Assembly: GCF_016741875.1 (NCBI RefSeq)
Contig: NZ_JAERRF010000019.1
Coordinates: 116,320 to 180,319 of the forward strand
Source: Streptomyces coffeae
GTDB lineage: Bacteria; Actinomycetota; Actinomycetes; Streptomycetales; Streptomycetaceae
DNA: 64,000 nt
Reading direction: 5' to 3'
Shown: positions 16,551 through 24,520 of the stretch, in pieces
Layout of the letters: the number at the start of each line of letters is the position of its first letter
Numbering within the stretch: the first letter of the stretch is position 1
Program-made: the position numbers and the translations under genes
The notes under the pieces: generated by a model
What the model saw: the letters and a program-made list of their open reading frames with translations, nothing else
Told to the model about the DNA's origin: nothing
The model's database searches: none

Positions 16551-17258
16551 GTGGACGCGGAGCACGGCAGCGTGACCGAGGCGCACCCCGAGCGAGGCCG
16601 GACGGCCTCGCTCGCGAGCGCCCTGGGCCGTGGTGTCCGCTCAGGCGGCGAGCGTGCGAGAGCGGGGGTTTACGCGGTCGCCGACCGAATCATCGCGAAC
16701 GCTCCGCGGATCCCGGTCCGCGACCTGGAGACACTGCGTCGGCAGTTCCCCGGGCTCGGCCCGGAGCAGATCGCGGACAAGTTGGTGGCGGGTGCCGTAC
16801 ATGGCACCTCCACCGTGGGCGCGGGCGTCGGGGCGGCGGCCATGCTTCCTGCGCCGCCCGCCATGCCCACCGAACTGGCCGCCGAGATCATCGGGGTGGC
16901 CTCCATAGAGATCAAGCTCATCGCCGAGCTGCACGAGGTCTACGGACTGCGGCCGCCCGGCGGAGTGCGCCAGCGCGCCACCGCCTGTCTCGGGGCGTGG
17001 GCCGCGGAGCGCGGGATCGACGTCACGGTCCCGGCCACCGTCAACGCCGCGCTGGGCGTCCAGATGCGGCGCGAGATGCGTCAGCAGGTGCTCAGGCGCA
17101 GCTTCCGCAATCTGCCGGTGCTGACCCCCTTCATGGTGGGCGCGGTCGTCGGGGCCGCCATGAACCGGCGTGACACCAAGAGGCTCGCGCGCAAGGTCCG
17201 TAAAGATCTGCGCGCCAAGCAGATCCCCTGGAGCGAGCTGGTCCCGCTGGCCGAATGA
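16551..17258 (+). CDS. Conserved hypothetical protein, possible EcsC-like
   Basis: 235 residues. The central part (about 75-150) alternates small-residue helices (GAVHGTSTVGAGVGAAAMLP, then TELAAEIIGVASIEIKLIAELHEVYG). This resembles the EcsC-family pattern of a Gly/Ala helix followed by an amphipathic helix and a Tyr-Gly end; I hold this match only moderately. A hydrophobic segment NLPVLTPFMVGAVVGAAMN near residue 185 is followed by a Lys/Arg-rich tail. GTG 16551 is used; GTG 16572 is an alternative, and neither has a strong ribosome site. Probably co-transcribed with the DUF4193 gene. Confidence 0.7.
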   Translation: MDAEHGSVTEAHPERGRTASLASALGRGVRSGGERARAGVYAVADRIIANAPRIPVRDLETLRRQFPGLGPEQIADKLVAGAVHGTSTVGAGVGAAAMLPAPPAMPTELAAEIIGVASIEIKLIAELHEVYGLRPPGGVRQRATACLGAWAAERGIDVTVPATVNAALGVQMRREMRQQVLRRSFRNLPVLTPFMVGAVVGAAMNRRDTKRLARKVRKDLRAKQIPWSELVPLAE

Positions 17259-17286
17259 GCCCCCGGGCCCTCGGCCCCACGGGGAG

Positions 17287-17739
17287 CTACGAGGCGTCCG
17301 AGCGCACCGCCGCGAGGGCGGCGGCGAGGGCCTTGGGGTCCCGGGTCGACACATACACATAGGGCGTCGGGTCCTGCGGATCGGTGACCTCCACCCGCAG
17401 TGCGGTGGGGATGTAACTGCGCAGCAGCATGAACGCCCGCGGATCGGCCTTGTAGCTGCGCCAGGCGGTCGCCTCGTCGGCGTCCAGCACCTCGGCGGTC
17501 CCCAGCGCCGACACCGGGATCTTCGCGTCTCCTGCCACCAGCGAGCCCGCCACCACCCGCACCCGCGCCGAGCCGTACGAACTCACCGCCACGGCGGCCA
17601 GCGCGCTGCCGCCGATCAGACCGCCGAGCATCGGCAGTGTGCCGAACGGCAGCATGATCAGCCCCATGGCGACCCCGACCATCAGGGCGATGAACCACCA
17701 GGAACGGGGCGCGGTGAGGCGTTCGTCGTAAGGCTCCAT
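17287..17739 (-). CDS. DUF3093 membrane protein
   Basis: 150 residues, actinobacterial DUF3093 family. Two hydrophobic helices lie at about 15-60 (WWFIALMVGVAMGLIMLPFG and MLGGLIGGSALAAVAVSSYG), followed by a cytoplasmic beta-rich domain with RVVAGSLVAGDAKIPVSALG and PYVYVSTRDPKALAAAL at the end. The overall shape is that of a PH-like domain on a membrane hairpin. Function unknown. The start at 17739 (MEPYDERL) matches family N-termini; the ribosome site is weak. It is divergent from the thioesterase gene with only 59 nt between starts. Confidence 0.85.
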   Translation of the reverse strand: MEPYDERLTAPRSWWFIALMVGVAMGLIMLPFGTLPMLGGLIGGSALAAVAVSSYGSARVRVVAGSLVAGDAKIPVSALGTAEVLDADEATAWRSYKADPRAFMLLRSYIPTALRVEVTDPQDPTPYVYVSTRDPKALAAALAAVRSDAS

Positions 17740-17798
17740 GCCTATCAGCTTGGCATGGCCGCCGATCCCGGCTGTCCGCGCGGGTAAGGTCAGCCGTT

Positions 17799-18380
17799 GT
17801 GAGTGGAACAACTACAGCGCTGAAGCCGCCGGAGGATGCCAGGGCACCCGTGCGCCACCCCGACGCGCCCGCGCCCGGGGAGCTTCTCGACGCCCACAAC
17901 CACCAGTGCTTCGGCTGCGGTGACCAGGAGAGCGGTCTGCTGCTTCGGGCCCGCGCCGGCGAGGGCGTCGCCGTCACCGCCGAGTTCGAGGTGCGCCCGG
18001 TCCACCAGGGCGCTCCGGGGCTGGCCCACGGCGGGCTGCTGAGCGCGGCGCTGGACGAGACGCTGGGGGCGCTCAACTGGATGCAGCGGGTGATCGCGGT
18101 GACCGGGCGGCTGGAGACCGACTTCGCCCGTCCCGTCCCGGTCGGCACCGTGCTGCACCTTCAGGCGCGGGTGACCGCCGTGCACGGCCGGAAGATCTAC
18201 TGCACCGCCACCGGCCGGATCGATGCGCACGACGGCCCCGTCGCCGTCCGCGCGGACGCCCTCTTCATAGAGGTACGGGTGGACCACTTCATCCAGAACG
18301 GGCGGGCGGAGGAGATCAACGCGGCGATCGCCGACCCGGACCAGGCGAAGCTGGCGCGTGTGTGCGAGGTGAACCAGTGA
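17799..18380 (+). CDS. PaaI-family hotdog thioesterase
   Basis: 193 residues. Hotdog-fold acyl-CoA thioesterase with the family hallmark HGGLLSAALDETLG (about residues 76-90), where Asp/Glu of the helix is catalytic. An N-terminal Pro/Ala-rich stretch precedes a CFGCGDQ motif, found in many actinobacterial members. It hydrolyses an acyl- or aryl-CoA; the substrate is unknown. GTG start 17799 with AAGG upstream. Its stop overlaps the dut start (GTGA at 18377-18380), so it is translated together with dUTPase. Confidence 0.88.
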   Translation: MSGTTTALKPPEDARAPVRHPDAPAPGELLDAHNHQCFGCGDQESGLLLRARAGEGVAVTAEFEVRPVHQGAPGLAHGGLLSAALDETLGALNWMQRVIAVTGRLETDFARPVPVGTVLHLQARVTAVHGRKIYCTATGRIDAHDGPVAVRADALFIEVRVDHFIQNGRAEEINAAIADPDQAKLARVCEVNQ

Positions 18381-18892
18381 GTCCGCAGCCGGTCGAGGTG
18401 CTGATCCGCAGGGTCGATCCCGAGGTGCCGCTCCCCGGGTACGCCCACCCCGGCGACGCGGGCGCCGATCTGGTCACCACACAGGCCGCGGAGCTCGCCC
18501 CGGGGGAGCGCACGGTTCTGCCCACCGGGGTGTCTATCGCGCTGCCGGAGGGGTATGCCGCCTTTGTGCATCCGAGGTCCGGACTCGCCGCCCGCTGTGG
18601 CATCGCCATGGTGAATGCCCCGGGGACCATCGATGCCGGGTACCGTGGAGAGATCAAGGTGATCGTGGTCAATCTCGATCCGCGCGAGAGCGTGCGATTC
18701 GAGCGCTTCGACCGGATTGCCCAGTTGGTCGTCCAGCAGGTCGAGAAGGTGCGCTTCCACGAGGTGGCGGAGCTTCCCGGGTCGGCGCGGGCCGAAGGGG
18801 GCTTCGGGTCCACCGGCGGCCACGCCGCCGTGGACGGCATAAAGGGTGGGAATGGATACGCTTCGGTCGGTTCCGACCGGGAAGGACGATGA
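18377..18892 (+). CDS. dut: dUTP diphosphatase
   Basis: 171 residues, trimeric dUTPase. Hydrolyses dUTP to dUMP and PPi, keeping uracil out of DNA and feeding dTMP synthesis. All five motifs are visible: DAGADL, HPRSGLA, GTIDAGYRGEI with the catalytic Asp, the RIAQLVV strand, and the C-terminal P-loop-like GGFGSTG. GTG start at 18377 overlapping the thioesterase stop by 4 nt, with GAGG just upstream. The C-terminus has an additional 20 residues after motif V. The DUF3710 gene starts one base after the stop. Confidence 0.94.
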   Translation: MSPQPVEVLIRRVDPEVPLPGYAHPGDAGADLVTTQAAELAPGERTVLPTGVSIALPEGYAAFVHPRSGLAARCGIAMVNAPGTIDAGYRGEIKVIVVNLDPRESVRFERFDRIAQLVVQQVEKVRFHEVAELPGSARAEGGFGSTGGHAAVDGIKGGNGYASVGSDREGR

Positions 18893-18893
18893 C

Positions 18894-19670
18894 GTGTTCG
18901 GACGTCGCCGCAAGCGCAGCGAGGAGGACGTCGAGGCCCTCGACGTGGCCTCCGAGGAGTTGACCGAGGACGCGGAGGACGCGGAGGACCCCTCCGAGGC
19001 GGTGGAGGCCGCCCGGGTGAGCCTGCCGCCCGCGCCGCGCCCCGACGGCCCGTGGGACGTATCCGAGGTGCGTGAGCCCGGCGAGGGCCGGGTGGACCTG
19101 GGCGGCATGCTCGTCCCGGGTGTCGAGGGCATGGAGCTGCGGGTGGAGGTCGCGGGGGACGCGATCGTCGCCGCCACCGTGGTGCTGCGGGACAGCGCCG
19201 TGCAACTCCAGGCGTTCGCCGCGCCCAAGAAGGAAGGCATCTGGACCGAGGTCCGGGACGAGATCGCCACCGGTATCACCCAGCAGGGTGGCGTGGTGGA
19301 CGAGGTCGAGGGACCGCTCGGCTGGGAACTGCGGGCTCAGGTGCCGGTGCAGCTGCCCGACGGGAAGAACGGCGTGCAGGTGGTCCGCTTCATCGGCGTC
19401 GACGGGCCGCGCTGGTTCCTGCGTGGAGTGATCTCCGGGCAGGGGGCGGTGCAGCCCGAGACCGGCAGCCTGCTGGAGGCGATCTTCCAGGACACGGTCG
19501 TGGTGCGCGGCGAGGGCCCGATGGCCCCGCGCGATCCGATCGTGCTCAAGCTGCCGAACGACGCGCAGATGGTGCCCGACGGGGTGCAGCAGGACGAGGC
19601 GCAGGGCTCGCGGTTCGCGGGCGGCGCCGACCGCCTCCAGCGCGGCCCGGAGATCAGCGAGGTGCGCTGA
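18894..19670 (+). CDS. DUF3710 family protein
   Basis: 258 residues, conserved in actinobacteria and usually next to dut, as here. The N-terminus VFGRRRKRSEEDVEAL is followed by an acidic Glu/Asp/Ala stretch, then a globular domain (LGGMLVPGVEGMELRVEV, and KNGVQVVRFIGVDGPRWFLRGVISG). Function unknown. The frame is open further upstream within dut, but AAGGA at 18882-18886 lies 7 nt before GTG 18894, which decides this start. A very strong intrinsic terminator follows 44 nt after the stop and closes the thioesterase-dut-DUF3710 unit. Confidence 0.9.
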   Translation: MFGRRRKRSEEDVEALDVASEELTEDAEDAEDPSEAVEAARVSLPPAPRPDGPWDVSEVREPGEGRVDLGGMLVPGVEGMELRVEVAGDAIVAATVVLRDSAVQLQAFAAPKKEGIWTEVRDEIATGITQQGGVVDEVEGPLGWELRAQVPVQLPDGKNGVQVVRFIGVDGPRWFLRGVISGQGAVQPETGSLLEAIFQDTVVVRGEGPMAPRDPIVLKLPNDAQMVPDGVQQDEAQGSRFAGGADRLQRGPEISEVR

Positions 19671-19713
19671 GGCTCCTTCCGCGCACGCGCCCGCGCACAG
19701 GGAAGGCCAGGTC

Positions 19714-19757
19714 CGAAGGGGCCCGGGGCAGTGCCCCCGGGCCCCTTCGGCTTTTTT
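19714..19757 (+). terminator. Intrinsic terminator after the DUF3710 gene
   Basis: A perfect 15-bp stem (CGAAGGGGCCCGGGG at 19714-19728 with its complement at 19735-19749), 6-nt loop, then GCTTTTTT (19750-19757). This is the clearest Rho-independent terminator in the window. Confidence 0.92.
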
Positions 19758-19845
19758 CCGGGCTCATTGAACACGGCTGCCCCGCGCGCCGTACTCCTGG
19801 GTGCGAGACCCGGCCCCCGGTTCGACCTCGACGAGGTGAGATCAG

Positions 19846-20304
19846 ATGGCGCACCGCCTTCCGTTACGGCTCCGCCGGCGCATCGTCGCCGCCGCTGCCA
19901 TCGGCGGCGTCACCTGTGCGTCCGTCGTCGCCGGAGCCGCGCTGGCGGATCTGTCGGATCCGTCGGGCCAGGGTGACGTCACGGCGTCGGCCGCGGCCGC
20001 CTCCCGGATCAGCTGTCCCCCGGTCTCCGGCTCGCTCCCCGAGGTCCCGGCGGGCGCCCGGGCCGAGGTGGACCGCAATCTCGCGCTGCTCGACGCCCAG
20101 CTGGCCGAGGCCGGCTCTCGGCTGGCCGCCTCTCCGGGCACGGGCGGCCCGGACCCGGCGTTCGTCCGGGACACCGTGCTGGGTCCGCTGAAGGACCAGC
20201 GCAGCTCGACGATCGAGCGCATCGCCCGCTCCATCTCCCGCCAGGGCGTGACCGCCCCCTCCGGTCTCGGCGCCTTGGCGGGCTGCTCGCTCGGATCAGG
20301 CTGA
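19846..20304 (+). CDS. Small secreted protein, 152 aa
   Basis: 152 residues with a typical export signal: Arg-rich start (MAHRLPLRLRRR), hydrophobic core IVAAAAIGGVTCASVVAGAALA and probable signal-peptidase cleavage after AALA near residue 34. A Cys inside the hydrophobic core does not make a convincing lipobox. The mature part has two cysteines (near residues 57 and 147) that may pair, and a helical Leu/Ala-rich centre (AEVDRNLALLDAQLAEAGSRL). No family recognised. GAGGTGA ribosome site before ATG 19846. It is flanked by strong terminators on both sides, so it is transcribed alone. Confidence 0.75.
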   Translation: MAHRLPLRLRRRIVAAAAIGGVTCASVVAGAALADLSDPSGQGDVTASAAAASRISCPPVSGSLPEVPAGARAEVDRNLALLDAQLAEAGSRLAASPGTGGPDPAFVRDTVLGPLKDQRSSTIERIARSISRQGVTAPSGLGALAGCSLGSG

Positions 20305-20343
20305 GCCCTTGGCGTAAGGCGTGGCCTGATGTGAGCGTTCACG

Positions 20344-20386
20344 GGTGGGCCGTACTCTTCTCTGCGGAGTACGGCCCACCGCTTTT
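20344..20386 (+). terminator. Intrinsic terminator after the secreted-protein gene
   Basis: GGTGGGCCGTACTC (20344-20357) pairs perfectly with GAGTACGGCCCACC (20367-20380), 9-nt loop, followed by GCTTTT. It separates the secreted-protein gene from the kdp operon. Confidence 0.88.
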
Positions 20387-20486
20387 CGCAGGTGGGAGCG
20401 GTCGGCGTCAGGGATGCGTCAAAAGGGCGCCAATGGCCGTAAGGGAGCCGTCAACGGGTGTCGTCGAGTGCTCTGGGCGGGGGTTT

Positions 20487-20496
20487 CCTCTAGAGG
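20487..20496. promoter_or_regulatory. CCTCTAGAGG palindrome in the kdp leader
   Basis: Perfect 10-bp palindrome; the sequence CCTCTAG recurs at 20513-20519, immediately before the first kdp start. The rest of the 140-nt leader is unremarkable. KdpE or another regulator may bind here, but the known KdpE site pattern is not evident. Confidence 0.35.
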
Positions 20497-20528
20497 TCCG
20501 TTCGTATCCGAGCCTCTAGGAGCCCACG

Positions 20529-20612
20529 ATGGCCGACCTGGCCTTCGTCGTCGCCACGATCGCGGTATTCGCGGTCGTGGCCGTCGTCGCCAGGGGGGTG
20601 ACGAAGCTGTGA
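20529..20612 (+). CDS. 27-aa membrane microprotein at the head of the kdp operon
   Basis: ATG 20529 to TGA 20612. The product, MADLAFVVATIAVFAVVAVV then ARGVTKL, is a single hydrophobic helix with a basic C-terminal end. AGGAG (20518-20522) lies 6 nt upstream, and its stop overlaps the kdpF GTG by 4 nt (GTGA), the same coupling used between genuine genes of this operon. No other reading frame competes here. It could be a second KdpF-like subunit stabilising the Kdp complex, or only a translated leader that couples kdpF expression. Known KdpF peptides are of similar size, so such a microprotein is credible. Confidence 0.65.
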   Translation: MADLAFVVATIAVFAVVAVVARGVTKL

Positions 20613-20698
20613 CCGCCGAGAACGTCGTCGGCCTGGTGGTGGCCGTCGCCCTGCTGGGTTATCTGGTCCTCGCGCTGATCTTCCCGGAGAGGTTCTGA
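20609..20698 (+). CDS. kdpF: K(+)-transporting ATPase subunit KdpF
   Basis: 29 residues, one membrane helix (VVGLVVAVALLGYLVLALIF) with the typical end PERF. KdpF is a small subunit that stabilises the KdpABC complex in the membrane. GTG start at 20609 overlaps the stop of the 27-residue ORF; kdpA starts 10 nt after its stop. The length equals that of the Escherichia coli subunit. Confidence 0.9.
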   Translation: MTAENVVGLVVAVALLGYLVLALIFPERF

Positions 20699-20708
20699 GG
20701 TCCCGCAC

Positions 20709-22394
20709 ATGAGCCCCGAACTCGCTGGGGTGCTCCAGCTGGCCGCGCTGATCGGCGCGCTCGCCCTGGTGTACCGACCGCTCGGCGACTACATGGCCGC
20801 CGTCTACAGCTCCGAGAAGCATCTGCGCCCCGAGAAGTGGATCTACCGCTGCATAGGCGCCAACCCGTCCACCCAGATGCGCTGGCCCGCCTATCTGCGC
20901 GGCGTCCTTGCGTTCTCCCTGATGGGCGTCCTGTTCCTGTACCTGTTGCAGCGCGTTCAGGGCAGCCTGCCGCTCTCGCTCGGCTTCACCCCGATCAGCC
21001 CGCACCAGGCGTTCAACACCGCCGCGTCCTTCGTCGCCAACACCAACTGGCAGTCGTACTCGGGCGAGCAGTCCATGGGACACGTCGTCCAGACGGCCGG
21101 TCTCGCGGTGCAGAACTTCGTCTCCGCCGCCGTCGGCATGGCCGTGGCCATCGCGCTGGTCCGGGGCTTCGCCCGCTCGCGCACCGGTGAGCTCGGCAAC
21201 TTCTGGGCCGACCTGGTGCGCGGCACGGTCCGCATCCTGCTCCCGCTGTCGGTGGTGGGCGCGCTGGTGCTGGTCGCCTGCGGCGCCATCCAGAACTTCG
21301 CGGGCATCCACGAGGTTGGGCAGCTCACCGGCGGCAGCCGGCAGATGAACGGCGGCGCCGTGGCCTCGCAGGAGGTCATCAAGGAGCTGGGCACCAACGG
21401 CGGCGGCTTCTTCAACGCCAACTCCGCCCACCCGTTCGAGAATCCGAGCGGTTTCACCAACCTCTTCGAGATCTTCCTGATCCTGGTCATCCCCTTCGCG
21501 CTGACCCGCACCTTCGGGAAGCTGGTGGGCAACATCCGGCAGGGCTACGCGATCCTCGCCGCGATGGGTCTGATCTGGCTCGGTTTCACGGCGCTGATGA
21601 TGTGGACCGAGTTCCACCACGGTGGCGCGGCGCTCCAGGAGGCGGGCGGCGCGATGGAGGGCAAGGAGCAGCGGTTCGGCGTCGGCGCCTCCGCGATCTT
21701 CGCCACCAGCACCACCCTGACCTCGACCGGCGCCGTGGACTCCTTCCACTCCTCCTTCACCGGCTTCGGAGGCGGGCTCACCATGCTGGGCATGATGCTC
21801 GGCGAGATCGCCCCCGGCGGTGTGGGCTCGGGTCTCTACGGCATGCTGTCCATGGCGATCATCGCGGTGTTCATCGCGGGCCTCATGGTCGGCCGCACCC
21901 CCGAGTACCTCGGGAAGAAGATCGGCTCCCGCGAGATCAAGCTCGCGGCCTGCTACATCCTCATCACCCCGACCCTGGTGCTCGGCTTCACCGCCCTGTC
22001 GATGGCGCTGTCCACCCCGCCGGACTCCATGCTCAACACCGCCGGGAACTCGGTGAACCACAGCGGGGCGCACGGCTTCTCCGAAGTGCTGTACGCCTTC
22101 ACCTCCGGCGCCAACAACAACGGCTCCGCCTTCGCCGGGCTCAACGCGAACACCCAGTGGTACAACACCACGATCGGCCTGGCCATGCTGCTCGGCCGCT
22201 TCCTCCCCATGGTGTTCGTCCTGGCGCTGGCCGGCTCGCTGGCCGAGCAGAAGCCCGTCCCCGAGACCGCGGGGACCCTGCGCACCGAGAAGCCGCTCTT
22301 CGCGGGGCTGCTGGTCGGCGCGATCCTCATCATCACCGGTCTGACCTACTTCCCGGCCCTGGCCCTTGGCCCGATGGCGGAGGGACTCTCATGA
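20709..22394 (+). CDS. kdpA: K(+)-transporting ATPase subunit KdpA
   Basis: 561 residues, about 10 membrane helices. KdpA is the potassium-binding, channel-like subunit related to the Trk/Ktr superfamily; repeated Gly-containing pore loops appear, for example in TNGGGFFNANSAHPFENP and in SGANNNGSAFAGL. Together with KdpB, KdpC and KdpF it imports K+ with high affinity when external K+ is scarce. ATG 20709 lies behind GAGAGG. The stop overlaps kdpB by ATGA. Length is normal for the family and no frame damage is seen. Confidence 0.96.
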   Translation: MSPELAGVLQLAALIGALALVYRPLGDYMAAVYSSEKHLRPEKWIYRCIGANPSTQMRWPAYLRGVLAFSLMGVLFLYLLQRVQGSLPLSLGFTPISPHQAFNTAASFVANTNWQSYSGEQSMGHVVQTAGLAVQNFVSAAVGMAVAIALVRGFARSRTGELGNFWADLVRGTVRILLPLSVVGALVLVACGAIQNFAGIHEVGQLTGGSRQMNGGAVASQEVIKELGTNGGGFFNANSAHPFENPSGFTNLFEIFLILVIPFALTRTFGKLVGNIRQGYAILAAMGLIWLGFTALMMWTEFHHGGAALQEAGGAMEGKEQRFGVGASAIFATSTTLTSTGAVDSFHSSFTGFGGGLTMLGMMLGEIAPGGVGSGLYGMLSMAIIAVFIAGLMVGRTPEYLGKKIGSREIKLAACYILITPTLVLGFTALSMALSTPPDSMLNTAGNSVNHSGAHGFSEVLYAFTSGANNNGSAFAGLNANTQWYNTTIGLAMLLGRFLPMVFVLALAGSLAEQKPVPETAGTLRTEKPLFAGLLVGAILIITGLTYFPALALGPMAEGLS

Positions 22395-24511
22395 GCACAG
22401 CCACCACTCCCGTACGCACCGCACCCGAGGGCGGGCACCCGCACGGCCCCGAGGGCTCCGGCGGCCGGGTCTCGGGCGGTCTGTTCGACCCCCGGCAGCT
22501 GGTGAAGTCGCTGCCGGACGCCTTCCGCAAGCTGGACCCGCGGATCATGGCGAAGTCCCCGGTGATGTTCGTGGTCGAGATCGGCTCGGTGCTCACCACC
22601 GTGCTCGCCTTCCTCGACCCCGGCGACTGGTTCGGCTGGGCCATCACCGTCTGGCTGTGGCTGACCGTGGTCTTCGCCAACCTGGCCGAGGCCGTGGCCG
22701 AGGGCCGCGGCAAGGCGCAGGCCGACACCCTGCGCAAGGCCAAGACCGACACCGTGGCGCGCCGGCTGACCGGCTCCGCCGAGGAGCAGGTGCCCGGCAC
22801 CGAGCTGCGCATCGGCGATCTGGTGGTCTGCGAGGCGGGCGACATCATCCCGGGCGACGGCGATGTCGTCGAGGGCGTGGCGTCCGTGGACGAGTCCGCC
22901 ATCACCGGTGAGTCGGCCCCGGTCATCCGGGAGTCCGGCGGCGACCGGTCCGCGGTCACCGGTGGCACCAAGGTGCTGTCCGACCGCATCGTCGTCAAGA
23001 TCACCACCAAGCCGGGCGAGACCTTCATCGACCGGATGATCAACCTCGTCGAGGGCGCCGCACGGCAGAAGACCCCGAACGAGATCGCGCTGAACATCCT
23101 GCTGGCCTCGCTCACCATCGTCTTCCTGCTGGCGGTGGTGACCCTCCAGCCGTTCGCGATCTACGCGGGCGCCGAGCAGACGATGATCGTGCTCACCGCG
23201 CTGCTGGTCTGCCTCATCCCGACCACCATCGGGGCGCTGCTCTCGGCCATCGGCATCGCGGGCATGGACCGGCTGGTCCAGCGCAATGTGCTGGCCATGT
23301 CCGGCCGCGCGGTCGAGGCGGCGGGTGATGTGTCCACCCTGCTGCTCGACAAGACCGGCACCATCACCCTCGGCAACCGGCAGGCCGCGGAGTTCGTCCC
23401 GGTGACCGGGGCGTCCGAGGCGGAGCTCGCCGACGCCGCCCAGCTGTCCTCGCTGGCCGACGAGACCCCCGAGGGCCGCTCGATCGTGGTCCTGGCCAAG
23501 GAGCGCTACGGGCTGCGGGCGCGGGACGAGGGTGAGCTCGGCCATGCTGCCTCTTTGACGTTTGTGCCCTTCACCGCCCAGACCCGGATGTCCGGCGTCG
23601 ACGTGGACGGCACCACGGTGCGCAAGGGCGCCGCGGGCGCCATCGTCGCCTGGGTCGGCCAGCGCGGCGGGGAGGTCTCCTCCGACGCCCGGGAGACGGT
23701 CGACGCGATATCGGCGGCCGGTGGCACCCCGCTGCTGGTCGCGATCGAGGACGCCGACGGTCCGCGGGTGCTCGGCGTGATCCACCTCAAGGACGTGGTC
23801 AAGGAGGGCATGCGGGAGCGGTTCGACGAACTGCGCCGGATGGGCATCAAGACCGTGATGATCACCGGGGACAACCCGCTGACCGCGAAGGCCATCGCCG
23901 ACGAGGCGGGGGTGGACGACTTCCTGGCGGAGGCCACCCCCGAGGACAAGATGGCGCTCATCAAGCGGGAGCAGGCGGGCGGCAAGCTGGTCGCGATGAC
24001 CGGCGACGGCACCAACGACGCCCCCGCGCTGGCCCAGGCCGACGTCGGCGTGGCCATGAACACCGGCACCTCGGCCGCCAAGGAGGCCGGGAACATGGTG
24101 GACCTGGACTCCAACCCGACCAAGCTGATCGAGATCGTGGAGATCGGCAAGCAGCTGCTCATCACCCGCGGCGCGCTGACCACCTTCTCGATCGCCAACG
24201 ACGTCGCCAAGTACTTCGCGATCATCCCCGCGATGTTCGGCGCCGTGGCGGGCTACGAGGGCCTGGACACGCTCAACATCATGCGGCTGTCCTCGACCGA
24301 GTCGGCCATCCTCTCGGCGGTGATCTTCAACGCGCTGATCATCGTGGCGCTGGTGCCGCTCGCACTCAAGGGTGTGCGCTACCGCCCCATGAGCGCCGAC
24401 CGGATGCTCCGCCGCAACCTGGGCCTGTACGGCCTCGGCGGCCTGATCGCCCCGTTCATCGGGATCAAACTCATCGACCTGCTCATCTCCCTCATCCCCG
24501 GGATCGGGTGA
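22391..24511 (+). CDS. kdpB: K(+)-transporting ATPase subunit KdpB
   Basis: 706 residues, P-type ATPase that energises K+ uptake. The actuator domain has TGESAPV, the phosphorylation motif is DKTGTITL with Asp320, and the hinge is TGDGTNDAPAL; membrane helices surround these. The frame is open far upstream inside kdpA, but ATG 22391 overlaps the kdpA stop (ATGA) and gives the family's usual length. The N-terminal 60 residues are Pro/Gly-rich before DPRQLVKSLPDAFRKLDPR. kdpC follows 9 nt after the stop. Confidence 0.96.
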   Translation: MSTATTPVRTAPEGGHPHGPEGSGGRVSGGLFDPRQLVKSLPDAFRKLDPRIMAKSPVMFVVEIGSVLTTVLAFLDPGDWFGWAITVWLWLTVVFANLAEAVAEGRGKAQADTLRKAKTDTVARRLTGSAEEQVPGTELRIGDLVVCEAGDIIPGDGDVVEGVASVDESAITGESAPVIRESGGDRSAVTGGTKVLSDRIVVKITTKPGETFIDRMINLVEGAARQKTPNEIALNILLASLTIVFLLAVVTLQPFAIYAGAEQTMIVLTALLVCLIPTTIGALLSAIGIAGMDRLVQRNVLAMSGRAVEAAGDVSTLLLDKTGTITLGNRQAAEFVPVTGASEAELADAAQLSSLADETPEGRSIVVLAKERYGLRARDEGELGHAASLTFVPFTAQTRMSGVDVDGTTVRKGAAGAIVAWVGQRGGEVSSDARETVDAISAAGGTPLLVAIEDADGPRVLGVIHLKDVVKEGMRERFDELRRMGIKTVMITGDNPLTAKAIADEAGVDDFLAEATPEDKMALIKREQAGGKLVAMTGDGTNDAPALAQADVGVAMNTGTSAAKEAGNMVDLDSNPTKLIEIVEIGKQLLITRGALTTFSIANDVAKYFAIIPAMFGAVAGYEGLDTLNIMRLSSTESAILSAVIFNALIIVALVPLALKGVRYRPMSADRMLRRNLGLYGLGGLIAPFIGIKLIDLLISLIPGIG

Positions 24512-24520
24512 CCCACCACC

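Noticed and set aside
16551..17258. Assignment of this gene as an EcsC transport regulator
   Set aside because: Only the Gly/Ala helix and Tyr-Gly pattern fits. Without a profile search this is not enough for a name, so it is left as a hypothetical with a possible relationship.
20305..20528. Possible cyclic-di-AMP (ydaO-type) riboswitch before kdp
   Set aside because: I looked for the conserved paired segments and did not find them. The region is only 224 nt and is partly occupied by the terminator of the preceding gene.
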